From JBGLNL01 sp046484125 (GTDB lineage Bacteria; Chloroflexota; Dehalococcoidia; SZUA-161; SpSt-899): DNA of 56,615 nt. This document shows, piece after piece, positions 1 to 7,769 of this stretch. The DNA lies in assembly GCA_046484125.1 (NCBI GenBank), contig JAWOBX010000135.1:1-56615 (forward strand), given 5' to 3'. Position 1 is the stretch's first letter. Each line of letters begins with the position of its first letter. The notes below the pieces were generated by a model. That model did no database searches and was not told where the DNA came from. It was given only the letters and a program-made list of their open reading frames with translations. Made by a program: the position numbers and the translations under genes.

Positions 1-63
1 AGCAAGCTCAAGATCGCCTTTGCACATCGGGCAGGCGAGGATATCCATCAAATCTTTTTTCAT
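1..63 (-). CDS. Trm112-family protein, N-terminal fragment
   Basis: Reading leftward from an ATG whose complement is at 61-63, the first 21 codons encode MKKDLMDILACPMCKGDLEL plus Ala. This start, with one CxxC half of a zinc knuckle, matches the small Trm112/YcaR family. In eukaryotes and archaea Trm112 activates methyltransferases; many bacterial members have no assigned role. A good ribosome binding site (GGAGGAAGA, complement at 71-79) precedes the start. The rest of the gene, including the second CxxC, lies outside the window, so the family call rests on the N-terminus alone. Confidence 0.72.
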   Translation of the reverse strand, partial: MKKDLMDILACPMCKGDLELA

Positions 64-85
64 CAGGGAATCTTCCTCCAGGTAA

Positions 86-115
86 AATATAATACGTAAG
101 TTACCCTGCTGACAA
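86..115 (-). promoter_or_regulatory. Possible promoter of the Trm112-like gene
   Basis: On the minus strand TTGTCA (110-115) and TATATT (86-91) are separated by 18 bp and each match the sigma-70 consensus at five of six positions. The predicted transcription start would be only about 16 bases before the ATG, so the leader would be little more than the ribosome binding site. Confidence 0.35.
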
Positions 116-179
116 GGGGTAAAGCTTTGACGCCTTCGGAACACCTTCCACCCGGGAAGCGGAAACAGTGACTTGAGAT

Positions 180-193
180 GGTGCTATAGCACC
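180..193. promoter_or_regulatory. Perfect 14-bp palindrome, possible operator
   Basis: GGTGCTATAGCACC is its own reverse complement. It lies about 40 bp upstream of the best -35 candidate for the ergothioneine-type operon, inside a 377-bp gene-free region (64-440) where no gene is seen. A dimeric regulator site is possible; which regulator is unknown. Confidence 0.35.
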
Positions 194-231
194 TCGAAAT
201 CAATCGCTGTTGTTTAGGGCGACGCGTTCGG

Positions 232-260
232 TTGACAAATCCCTAATATTGGCATAAAGT
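232..260 (+). promoter_or_regulatory. Candidate promoter of the MES-egtD operon
   Basis: A perfect -35 TTGACA (232-237) is followed after 17 bp by TAAAGT (255-260, four of six matches). This implies a leader of roughly 170 bases before the ATG at 441. A second option is a perfect TATAAT at 362-367, but no good -35 lies at the right distance from it. Confidence 0.45.
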
Positions 261-440
261 GACCGTCCACAGAGGTCGTCCGCTGAGCTGGCGGGCTGGA
301 ATGTTAGAAAAGTTTCAAGGTTTTCCCCGGATTTGTTATGATTTCGTAATATCGTGTCAACTATAATGACCTTTGTAACCGTTGCTCCTGTGTGGGACCA
401 GACCGAGGCGTGAAGACTGTGTGAAGTATATCGGAGAAGC

Positions 441-3400
441 ATGTCTGACTTGAAAGCAAACGAGAGGCGAGCCATATGTGGTATATGCGCCGCCGGATGC
501 TGGGTGATAGTCACCTATGATGATCAGGGAAAGATAGCGAAGGTACGTGCCGATGAAACCTCTGAATACGGAATGATATGTCCTGTGGGGGAGGCCTCTC
601 CCGAGATAGTGTATTCCAGGGAACGCCTGCGTTATCCGTTGAAGCGAAAGGGGCCTAAGGGAACGTATGAATTCGAGCCCGTCACATGGGACGAGGCTTA
701 TGATACCATTGTTGAGAACCTCCATCGAATAAAGGCGGAATCCGGTCCCGAGGCTACAGCTATCTATACGGGCAGTGGCAGCTTCGAGCTGGCCTTTTGC
801 GATATATTCCAGCCTGAGGGTGTCGCGGTCTCTTCAGCGGCCAGTGTGCTGTTTCCCTTCGGTTCCCCTAATACACTCGGGGTGGGGGCGCTTTGTTATG
901 TATCGTTTGCCATGATAGCGCCACATGTGACGATGGGCGGGATGTTCATCAACATGTTCTCGGATATAGAGAACGCCAACCTGATCGTGATCTGGGGTAA
1001 GAATCCCGCCGCGCATTGCCCGCCCAGCGATTTCAGACGTATTGAGGAAGCTCACAGGCGTGGCGCCAGGATTGTAGTGATCGACCCTCGCAAGACCGTC
1101 ATGGCCAGGTACCCTAATGCTGAATGGATTCCCATTCGGCCCGGTTCTGACGGAGCGCTGGCGCTGGCGTTATGCAACGTGCTCATCGAAGAGGAGCTGT
1201 ATGATGAGGCGTTCGTCAGGGACTGGACTGTCGGGTTCGAGGAATTTGACCGTTATGTTCAGCATTTCCGGCCAGAAATAGTGGAAGGGATTACAGGCGT
1301 GCCGGCTGAAACCATTCGCTCACTGGCACGCCGTATAGCAACGACCAACGGTGTGGCTCCGGTTATGTACAGCGGACTGGAATACAGTGATGGCGCCGTT
1401 CAGGCTATTCGTGCCACTATGGTCCTGTGGGCACTGGCCGGCCAGCTCGATGTCCCTGGCGGCAGGTGTTTTACCATGAGGGAAAACCATTTCCCCATCA
1501 ATCGTGAGGGCCTGATTCCCAATCCTGATGTGCGAAAAGCGGCGGGTCATAATAACTTCCCCATATATACCATGTATCGAGGCGAGTTCCACGCGAACAT
1601 CCTTCCCGAGGCTGTTCTCGAAGGAAAACCCTACCCCATTCGCCTAATGATAAGCGTGGCTGCCAATATTATCGCGTCCTGGCCGCAGTCCGATATATGG
1701 CGGAAAACCTTGAATGGACTCGATTTCCTTGTTTGCGTCGACCGTCATCTCACTGAAGACGCTGCCTATGCCGATATTGTCCTTCCCGCCACCACCTACT
1801 ATGAGATCGAATCTTATATGCGATACGGCCCTATGTTCAGGATCAGGGAACGGGTCATAGAGCCGGTTGGTGAGGCGCGAAATGATTTCTTCATACTGGC
1901 GGAACTGGCCAGGCGGCTTGGATACGGGCATCTGTATCCGCAAACCGAGGAAGAGGTGCTGAGCCGTGCACTCAGAGGGTCCGGTTATTCCGTGGAAGAT
2001 GTCCGGGCTGCCGGTGGCACAGTGCAAGTCCAGTCTGCCATCATGGAATACAAAAAGTGGGAAAAGGGGCTGCTCCGCGGGGACGGCAAGCCGGGATTCG
2101 ATACACCTTCCGGAAAGTTTGAGATCGCCTCCTCGATCCTGGAAGAACATGGATATGACGCTCTGCCGGTTTACACCGAGCCAGGGGAGAGCTCTTTTTC
2201 GCAGCCGGAACTGGCTGGTCGTTACCCGCTGGTCTTTAACTCCGGAGCGCGTTCGAACGTAGACATACATACCCTCCATCTGAGCACTCCCGGCCTGGCT
2301 GAGCAGCAACCGGTCCCGACCGTCATGATGAACGCGTTGGATGCGGAGGAGCGTGGTATCGAAAACGGTGATTTTGTTTACATAAAAACAAAGCGCGGTC
2401 AGGTGGGGATGTACGCCTATGTCACCGGTGACATTGTCAGAGGTGCCATAGAGGCGACCGGGATGGGAGGTGGGCCGAGGGGGGCGAAGGAGTGGCGGAA
2501 TACCTGCGTGAACGAACTGACAGATCTGGCGCGTTTTGATCCCATCTCCGGGTTCCCGGTGTACAAGGCTCTCCTGTGTGAGGTTGTAAAGGATTCGGCG
2601 GAGGCCAGAGCCGAAGTGGGGTCACTGAGGGAGTATTCCATGGATTCCACCATTGAGGAGAGGGGAAAAAGCCAGATCTATATGGATTACAACGCCACCG
2701 CTCCGATGGCCCCCGAGGTCAAGGAAGCCATGGTCGAATTCATGGAGATCTATGGCAATCCATCCGGTATCTACGGGGCCGGGAAGCGGGCTCGGGTTGT
2801 GATTGAGGATGCTCGCCGGAGTGTGGCCCTGCTTATAAACAGCACGGCGAGGCGCATAGTCTTCACCGGGGTCGGATCGGAGGCTAACAATCTGGCGATA
2901 AAGGGTATGGCATTCGCGGGGCAGGATGGGCGCGACCATATCGTCACCAGTTCGATCGAGCACCCTTCGGTGCGCAACACTTGCCGCTGGCTGGAGAGTC
3001 AGGGATTTGAGGTGACGTACCTTCCCGTCGATAGTGAGGGCAGGGTCAGCCCGGATGGTTTGAGGGATGCCATTACTGAAAAGACTCTTCTGGTCAGCAT
3101 CATGCTGGCCAACAACGAGACGGGCGCTATCCAGCCCATCCGGGAACTTTCCGCTATCGCGAGGGAGTACAATGTTCCCTTCCACTCCGATGCAGTTCAA
3201 GCGGCTGGAAAGATTCCGCTGGAAGTGCGGGATCTCGGCGTTGATCTTATGACCATTTCCGCGCACAAATTTGGTGGGCCGAAGGGGGTCGGGGCCCTTT
3301 TTGTGCGAAAGGGTCTGGAAGTTGCGCCCCTGATAAACGGAGGCCATCAGGAGTATGGACTACGTGCCGGAACTGAGAATGTGATGGGTATTGCGGGGAT

Positions 3401-3827
3401 GGGGCGGGCGGCGGAGCTGGCTATGGATACTCTCTCAAATATGAAGCGAGTCCAGCAGATGAGGGACCGACTGGAGCAGGGGGTTCGCGAAGTGATCCCG
3501 AGTGCCATCCTGAATGGGCCCTCATCGGAATACCGCCTGCCGAATACACTGAATCTGACCATGCCTGGTATTCGTGGTGAGTCTCTGGTGCTGGCGCTGG
3601 ACCAGTACGGAGTGGCCATCTCTTCCGGGTCGGCGTGCCGCTCGGGTGCGCCTGATCCATCACATGCACTTCTGTCCATGGGCCTCTTGGAGGAAGATGC
3701 TCACTGTTCTGTTCGTTTTTCACTGGGTCTACAGAATTCGGTGGAAGAAATAGAGACCGTAGTGTCTCTCATTGACCGGATAATTAATCATAGAAGGGAA
3801 ACGGTGCGATTCGTATCCTGCCGTTGA
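441..3827 (+). CDS. Molybdopterin oxidoreductase-cysteine desulfurase fusion, probable metallopterin-dependent ergothioneine synthase
   Basis: This 1128-residue protein joins two enzymes. Residues 10-65 hold the N-terminal [4Fe-4S] site (C13, C16, C20, C47) of a bis-pterin Mo/W oxidoreductase. The pterin domains follow, with C152 in GALCY at the place where metal-ligating Cys is usual, and a dinucleotide-binding domain starts near R594. Residues 743-1120 form a NifS/IscS-like desulfurase with DYNATAP, H841, PLP lysine K943 (SAHKFGG) and catalytic C1066 (SGSACRSG). EgtD follows 33 bp downstream. From memory, a metallopterin-dependent ergothioneine synthase of this architecture was described from Caldithrix abyssi; it puts desulfurase-derived sulfur on hercynine. 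That function is inferred here from the fusion and the neighbour. A less specific alternative is a formate-dehydrogenase-like enzyme carrying its own sulfur donor. GGAGA at 432-436 supports the start. Confidence 0.8.
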   Translation: MSDLKANERRAICGICAAGCWVIVTYDDQGKIAKVRADETSEYGMICPVGEASPEIVYSRERLRYPLKRKGPKGTYEFEPVTWDEAYDTIVENLHRIKAESGPEATAIYTGSGSFELAFCDIFQPEGVAVSSAASVLFPFGSPNTLGVGALCYVSFAMIAPHVTMGGMFINMFSDIENANLIVIWGKNPAAHCPPSDFRRIEEAHRRGARIVVIDPRKTVMARYPNAEWIPIRPGSDGALALALCNVLIEEELYDEAFVRDWTVGFEEFDRYVQHFRPEIVEGITGVPAETIRSLARRIATTNGVAPVMYSGLEYSDGAVQAIRATMVLWALAGQLDVPGGRCFTMRENHFPINREGLIPNPDVRKAAGHNNFPIYTMYRGEFHANILPEAVLEGKPYPIRLMISVAANIIASWPQSDIWRKTLNGLDFLVCVDRHLTEDAAYADIVLPATTYYEIESYMRYGPMFRIRERVIEPVGEARNDFFILAELARRLGYGHLYPQTEEEVLSRALRGSGYSVEDVRAAGGTVQVQSAIMEYKKWEKGLLRGDGKPGFDTPSGKFEIASSILEEHGYDALPVYTEPGESSFSQPELAGRYPLVFNSGARSNVDIHTLHLSTPGLAEQQPVPTVMMNALDAEERGIENGDFVYIKTKRGQVGMYAYVTGDIVRGAIEATGMGGGPRGAKEWRNTCVNELTDLARFDPISGFPVYKALLCEVVKDSAEARAEVGSLREYSMDSTIEERGKSQIYMDYNATAPMAPEVKEAMVEFMEIYGNPSGIYGAGKRARVVIEDARRSVALLINSTARRIVFTGVGSEANNLAIKGMAFAGQDGRDHIVTSSIEHPSVRNTCRWLESQGFEVTYLPVDSEGRVSPDGLRDAITEKTLLVSIMLANNETGAIQPIRELSAIAREYNVPFHSDAVQAAGKIPLEVRDLGVDLMTISAHKFGGPKGVGALFVRKGLEVAPLINGGHQEYGLRAGTENVMGIAGMGRAAELAMDTLSNMKRVQQMRDRLEQGVREVIPSAILNGPSSEYRLPNTLNLTMPGIRGESLVLALDQYGVAISSGSACRSGAPDPSHALLSMGLLEEDAHCSVRFSLGLQNSVEEIETVVSLIDRIINHRRETVRFVSCR

Positions 3828-3860
3828 GCGGTTCCAGATTAATTTAGGGGAGGTGATGGA

Positions 3861-4901
3861 GTGGATCATACTATCATGTCCGGGCAGCTTGAGAAGACGG
3901 AGTGCCAGCGTGTAATGATTAACAACGTGCTCGACGGCCGCTATAAAGACGGTATAGACCGTGATGCCCGAAATGGTCTGACCACCTTACCGAAATCCAT
4001 TCCGAGTAAATATTTCTATGACGCGCATGGATCAAAACTGTTCGATGATATATGCGGTCTGCCCGAATACTACCCGACCCGGCTGGAACTGGCAATTCTG
4101 AACCAGTTCGCACCAGACATAATGCGGAACTCGAATGACCGTGACCTCGTTGAGTTGGGCTCCGGCGATAACACGAAAGTCAGGGTGTTGCTGGAAGCGA
4201 CCGGCAGGTCTAACAGAGGAACTTTGAGATATATACCGGTGGATATCAGTGAAGCCGCGGTGGTTGACTCGTCGCAGGATCTCGGCAAAAGCTACCCCGA
4301 ACTACAGGTAACGGGCCTCGTGGCTGATTTCACCTGCCAGCTTAACTGTCTCCCCAATGAACGTCCCAAGACGTATCTGTTTCTCGGGAGTACCATAGGC
4401 AATCTGAACCGGCAGGAGCGTTCAGCTTTTCTCTGGAATCTGGCCCGTAATATGGGGCCGGAGGATACGCTGCTGGTTGGATTCGATATGATTAAACCAA
4501 AGGCGGTGCTGGAAGCGGCATATAATGACTCAGAAGGCGTGACTGCCGAGTTTAATAAAAATGTACTGAATGTTCTAAATCGTGAACTCGATGGCGATTT
4601 CATAGCCGATCACTTCGATCATCTGGCTTTCTTCAATGAAGACAGAAACCGGATGGAGATGCATCTGAAAGCTAACTGTGACAGCGTTGTCAATCTTGGC
4701 TCTCTTGGTCTGAAAATAGACTTTCGCCAGGGGGAGACCATCCACACGGAGAACTCGAGGAAATTCTTGCCAGGGGATATCAAGGAAGTGACCAGTGAAG
4801 CAGGATTGACGATAAAAGACTGGTATTACGACCCAAAAGGCTGGTTTTCTCTGGTGGTTATGGGGCCGGGGAATGGGGGTGGTAATCAAGGAAGGGGGTA
4901 A
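3861..4901 (+). CDS. egtD: L-histidine N-alpha-methyltransferase EgtD
   Basis: EgtD transfers three methyl groups from S-adenosylmethionine to the alpha-amino group of histidine, giving hercynine, the precursor of ergothioneine. The 346-residue protein has the family pattern throughout: PSKYFYDAHGSKLFDDI, PEYYPTR, the SAM-binding VELGSGDNTK, FLGSTIGN, and near the C-terminus RMEMHL, which carries the family's histidine-binding Glu. The start is GTG at 3861, with GGGGAGGTG just upstream. It lies 33 bp after the metallopterin-desulfurase fusion gene and 4 bp before the next gene, so it belongs to the same operon. No oxygen-dependent EgtB and no rhodanese-type EanB is present nearby, which fits sulfur insertion by the upstream enzyme. 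Confidence 0.9.
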   Translation: MDHTIMSGQLEKTECQRVMINNVLDGRYKDGIDRDARNGLTTLPKSIPSKYFYDAHGSKLFDDICGLPEYYPTRLELAILNQFAPDIMRNSNDRDLVELGSGDNTKVRVLLEATGRSNRGTLRYIPVDISEAAVVDSSQDLGKSYPELQVTGLVADFTCQLNCLPNERPKTYLFLGSTIGNLNRQERSAFLWNLARNMGPEDTLLVGFDMIKPKAVLEAAYNDSEGVTAEFNKNVLNVLNRELDGDFIADHFDHLAFFNEDRNRMEMHLKANCDSVVNLGSLGLKIDFRQGETIHTENSRKFLPGDIKEVTSEAGLTIKDWYYDPKGWFSLVVMGPGNGGGNQGRG

Positions 4902-4905
4902 CAGG

Positions 4906-5538
4906 GTGATAGCAAAGGTCGTATTTTACAGCATGTATGGACACATATATAAGATGGCCGAGGCAGTCGCTGAGGGTGTTCGGGATGTCGAGGGAGCCAG
5001 TGCTGAACTGCTCCAGGTGCCCGAGCTGATTCCGGATGCGGTCCTGGAGAAATCGGGGGCGGCAAAGTCCAGGCAGGCTTTTTCGCAAGTACCAGTGGCA
5101 AAGCCCGATGATTTGCTGGAAGCCGATGCCATCATAATTGGAACGCCCACTCGTTTCGGAAATATGTGTGGGCAGATGCGAAACTTCCTCGATCAAACCG
5201 GAAGCCTTTGGGCCCGTAACGCACTGGTGGGGAAAGTGGGCAGCGCTTTCACTTCCAGTGCAACGCAGCATGGTGGCCAGGAAACGACAATTGTCAGCAC
5301 ATATCTGACTCTGCTGCATCACGGCATGATCATTGTGGGTCTTCCGTATTGTGAAACCCGTCAGACAACGCTAGAAGAAATAACCGGTGGCAGTCCTTAT
5401 GGCTGCAGCACTATCGCTGGTGGTGATGGAAGCCGGTGGCCAACCGAGAATGAGATTGAAATGGCTCGGTTCCAGGGCAGGCATGTGGCAAGAATTGCAA
5501 AAAGGCTTGCCGGAGGACTGGAAGATCTCTGCACATAA
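4906..5538 (+). CDS. wrbA: NAD(P)H:quinone oxidoreductase, WrbA family
   Basis: A flavodoxin-like FMN protein of about 210 residues that reduces quinones by two electrons using NAD(P)H. Visible family segments are YSMYGHIYKMAEAVAEG at the phosphate loop, GTPTRFGNMCGQMRNFLDQTG, and GGSPYGCSTIAGGDGSRWPTE. A GTG at 4906 is preferred as start because AGGAAGGGGG lies just before it and the protein then begins as WrbA proteins usually do; an in-frame ATG at 4873 would overlap EgtD. It is third in the ergothioneine-type operon, where it may serve general redox protection. The family call is firm, the quinone substrate assumed. Confidence 0.87.
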   Translation: MIAKVVFYSMYGHIYKMAEAVAEGVRDVEGASAELLQVPELIPDAVLEKSGAAKSRQAFSQVPVAKPDDLLEADAIIIGTPTRFGNMCGQMRNFLDQTGSLWARNALVGKVGSAFTSSATQHGGQETTIVSTYLTLLHHGMIIVGLPYCETRQTTLEEITGGSPYGCSTIAGGDGSRWPTENEIEMARFQGRHVARIAKRLAGGLEDLCT

Positions 5539-6055
5539 CCATCATGAATCGGGGCCGGCATCATTTCTCGTGGAAAACCTGGCCCTGCTTCCCCGTGGCA
5601 GGGCGCTCGATGTCGCCATGGGCAGTGGGCGGAACGCCATTTATCTGGCCCAAAACGGGTTCTTGGTGGAGGGGATCGACGTTTCCCCGGAACTCGTTGA
5701 TGAGGCCCGGGCGCGAGCGGGGGAAGCCGGGGTTTCAGTTTCGGCCCGGGTTGAGGACCTGGAACGTATCCCATTTATTGAAGAGGAGATATACGATCTT
5801 GTCATATGTTTCAATTACCTGCAGCGCTCGTTGATACCGCAGCTTAAGAACTGGATGAAGCCTGGGGGCATGGTCGTTTATGAGACGTTCACTATTGATC
5901 AACCCCGGTACGGAAAACCGCACAATCCAGATTATTTGCTTAAGCCCAACGAGCTTCTGCACTGGTTTATGGAATTCTATGTAATGAGGTATCGCGAGGG
6001 GATTATCGATAACAGCAGGGCTGTTGCCGGCATCATAGCCCGGAAACTTGCGTAG
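5483..6055 (+). CDS. Small class I SAM-dependent methyltransferase, TehB-like
   Basis: The protein (about 190 residues) has a Rossmann-type methyltransferase core: motif I ALDVAMGSGRNAIYLA, the acidic end of strand two in VEGIDVS, then DLVICFNYLQRSLIP and KPGGMVVYETF. These resemble the TehB/tellurite-resistance-like group, whose members methylate varied small molecules. The start at 5483 lies inside the end of the WrbA gene (56-bp overlap) and lacks a strong ribosome binding site, so translational coupling is likely and the exact start uncertain. It is last in the operon with the ergothioneine genes. Its substrate is unknown; a thiol or histidine derivative is only a guess from context. Confidence 0.78.
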   Translation: MWQELQKGLPEDWKISAHNHHESGPASFLVENLALLPRGRALDVAMGSGRNAIYLAQNGFLVEGIDVSPELVDEARARAGEAGVSVSARVEDLERIPFIEEEIYDLVICFNYLQRSLIPQLKNWMKPGGMVVYETFTIDQPRYGKPHNPDYLLKPNELLHWFMEFYVMRYREGIIDNSRAVAGIIARKLA

Positions 6056-6139
6056 AAAATTATTTAGCTTTGAGCAGTTTTTCCAACGCCGCGGAAGTCT
6101 GCTGCCGCATTGCACGTGGTATCCATTTAGGCTGAATAA

Positions 6140-6658
6140 TTACATAAAACTCTCGAAACGTTCTTTGTTTGCTTTGCAAATGGGGCATTTACCGGGCGGC
6201 TCCTCACGGGCGCACAGGTAACCGCAGACGCGGCAGCGCCAGACCGGGTACCGGAGCTCGGCGGTGGAATGTGATTCTGTTGCTGCCGGCATTTTCGGTA
6301 TCCACTGTGCCCTCTGCTCACGGGGTGGCCGCCTCTCGGGGATGGGTTGGGCACTCTTTTGCCCTTTAGCAATTTCGTCAGATACGTACAATGCGCAATA
6401 GCAGGCACCGAATTCGGCCAGGTCAGGATCACGGTAATCACACGGGCAGATGATGTCGATGTCCTCTGCCTTATCTCCCGTGGCAAGTCGGCAAGGGCAG
6501 GACCAGTAGCCATACCTTTGTTCATTCTCCAGCATGCCCCGGATGAGCCATTCGGCAGACTCCTTATCCCGGTTTAGATGATATCCGCTTTCCTCTGCCT
6601 CCCGCTCGAGCCGGTGATGAAAGCTTTGAACTATTTCATCGTTAATCTCTGCGACCAT
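6140..6658 (-). CDS. Ferredoxin:thioredoxin reductase catalytic chain fused to rubredoxin-like domain
   Basis: This 172-residue protein carries the six-cysteine pattern of the FTR catalytic subunit: CPC (54-56), CPC (71-73) and CYC (86-88). By family alignment C54, C71, C73 and C86 would bind the [4Fe-4S] cluster and C56-C88 would be the active disulfide. A tail at 140-172 has two CxxC knuckles (142/145 and 158/161) as in rubredoxin. The usual His between the last pair is Tyr87. FTR passes electrons from ferredoxin to thioredoxin-like proteins, and a rubredoxin tail could be an additional electron entry. The ATG at 6658 has AGAGAGG upstream and overlaps the end of the glutaredoxin gene, a likely partner. 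Confidence 0.85.
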   Translation of the reverse strand: MVAEINDEIVQSFHHRLEREAEESGYHLNRDKESAEWLIRGMLENEQRYGYWSCPCRLATGDKAEDIDIICPCDYRDPDLAEFGACYCALYVSDEIAKGQKSAQPIPERRPPREQRAQWIPKMPAATESHSTAELRYPVWRCRVCGYLCAREEPPGKCPICKANKERFESFM

Positions 6659-6947
6659 CTGAAAGCGCCTCTCTGACTTCATCCTCTTTGAATCCAACAA
6701 TACAGTGCTCGCCGTCAATAACAATTGTAGGAAAAGAGATGTCGGGGTTGAATATACGAAGCTGTTGGAGCGCCTCCTCTCTGTCTGCTCCCTGCAACTG
6801 GTCCACATCCACGTACGAATAACCGACCCCCAGTTCGTTCAGCAGTTGCTTTGTCTTTCGGCACCATCCGCAGGTGCTAAGGGCGAAAAGTGCCACCTGT
6901 CCCCTGTTTTCTCCTTCAACGTGGTTCGTCTGCTCTTGTACTGACAT
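6642..6947 (-). CDS. Glutaredoxin-like thiol-disulfide protein
   Basis: A 101-residue thioredoxin-fold protein with the redox motif CGWC (C26-C29), a cis-proline segment ISFPTIVIDG and the GFKED ending typical of glutaredoxins of the NrdH/GrxC kind. The start at 6947 has GGAGGTG at good spacing; longer readings would run into the ABC permease gene. It overlaps the FTR-rubredoxin gene by 17 bp, so the two are translated together. Electrons may flow from ferredoxin through the FTR-like protein to this glutaredoxin and on to target disulfides. The coupling is inferred from gene order. Confidence 0.87.
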   Translation of the reverse strand: MSVQEQTNHVEGENRGQVALFALSTCGWCRKTKQLLNELGVGYSYVDVDQLQGADREEALQQLRIFNPDISFPTIVIDGEHCIVGFKEDEVREALSDGRRD

Positions 6948-6966
6948 CCTGAACACCTCCATTGAT

Positions 6967-7758
6967 TCAATTTGCCTTACGATACCGATGAACTGCAATC
7001 GGTCCGAAAACCAGCAGCACGCCACCTGACCAGGCAACGGCCTTCCATAGCGAAGGTGCGACTGATCCACCGAGTGAGAGAGCTCGTACAGTATCCACAT
7101 TTACAGTGACGGGATTTACCTTGACGAATGCCTGCAGCCATCCGGGCATAGTCTCCACCGGTACGAACATTGAGCTGGCAAACACCAGGGGAAATACCCA
7201 GACGAATCCGGCCACTTGAGCAGTTTCCGTATCCCTAACCAGCATTCCAACCAGCGCCGAAATCCAGGTGAAGGCGAACCCGAACAGGAGCGCGAGAGAA
7301 ACCGCCGCCACGATAGCGTCTACGGAATTGTTGAACCGAAATCCGATGGCGGCCCCTACACCGACGATTAGTAAAACGACGAAGAGATTCCTCACAGAAT
7401 CGGCGAGTGTGCGGCCGGCCAGCACCGCGGGCCTAGACATGGGAAGGGACCGGAATCGATCCACGAGGCCTTTCGAAAGGTCCTCAGCCAAACCCACCCC
7501 CGTGTTTGTGGATCCGAAAATTACTACCTGGACGATGATCCCCGGAATCAGGAAGTCGATATAATCCGCCTGGGGTACCGGGATGGCTCCGCCGAATACA
7601 TATGCGAACAAAAGTACGAATACAATTGGCTGGATGCTCGAGAAAACCGCGAGCTGAGGCAGCCTCGTATATCGTAGCAGGTTGCGCTGTATCATCACTG
7701 CGGTATCCGAGATCGTCCAGAGTAAGTTTGTTCTATAGCCGGCTCGTGCCTCTATCAT
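6967..7758 (-). CDS. ABC-2 type exporter permease, DrrB-like
   Basis: A 263-residue membrane protein with about six hydrophobic segments (for instance near VFSSIQPIVFVLLFAYVF, FVVLLIVGVGAAIG and VSLALLFGFAFTWISALVG). It contains the ABC-2 family region around LPMSRPAVLAGRTLAD and ends in a short basic tail. It resembles DrrB, the membrane half of drug or lipid exporters. ATG at 7758 has GAGGAG upstream. It follows the ATPase gene by 11 bp and forms the exporter with it. The substrate cannot be read from the sequence. Confidence 0.87.
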   Translation of the reverse strand: MIEARAGYRTNLLWTISDTAVMIQRNLLRYTRLPQLAVFSSIQPIVFVLLFAYVFGGAIPVPQADYIDFLIPGIIVQVVIFGSTNTGVGLAEDLSKGLVDRFRSLPMSRPAVLAGRTLADSVRNLFVVLLIVGVGAAIGFRFNNSVDAIVAAVSLALLFGFAFTWISALVGMLVRDTETAQVAGFVWVFPLVFASSMFVPVETMPGWLQAFVKVNPVTVNVDTVRALSLGGSVAPSLWKAVAWSGGVLLVFGPIAVHRYRKAN

Positions 7759-7769
7759 TGCTCACTCCT

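Noticed and set aside
441..3827. Possibility that the fusion gene is a frameshift or assembly artefact
   Set aside because: The reading frame is continuous through a plausible linker, both domains are complete, and the function of the neighbour egtD fits a true fusion.
6056..6125. A minus-strand frame that would encode a helix-like tail (about 20 residues, ending ALEKLLKAK) just after the FTR gene
   Set aside because: It has no upstream start except an internal Met and no ribosome binding site; it may be chance or a gene remnant.
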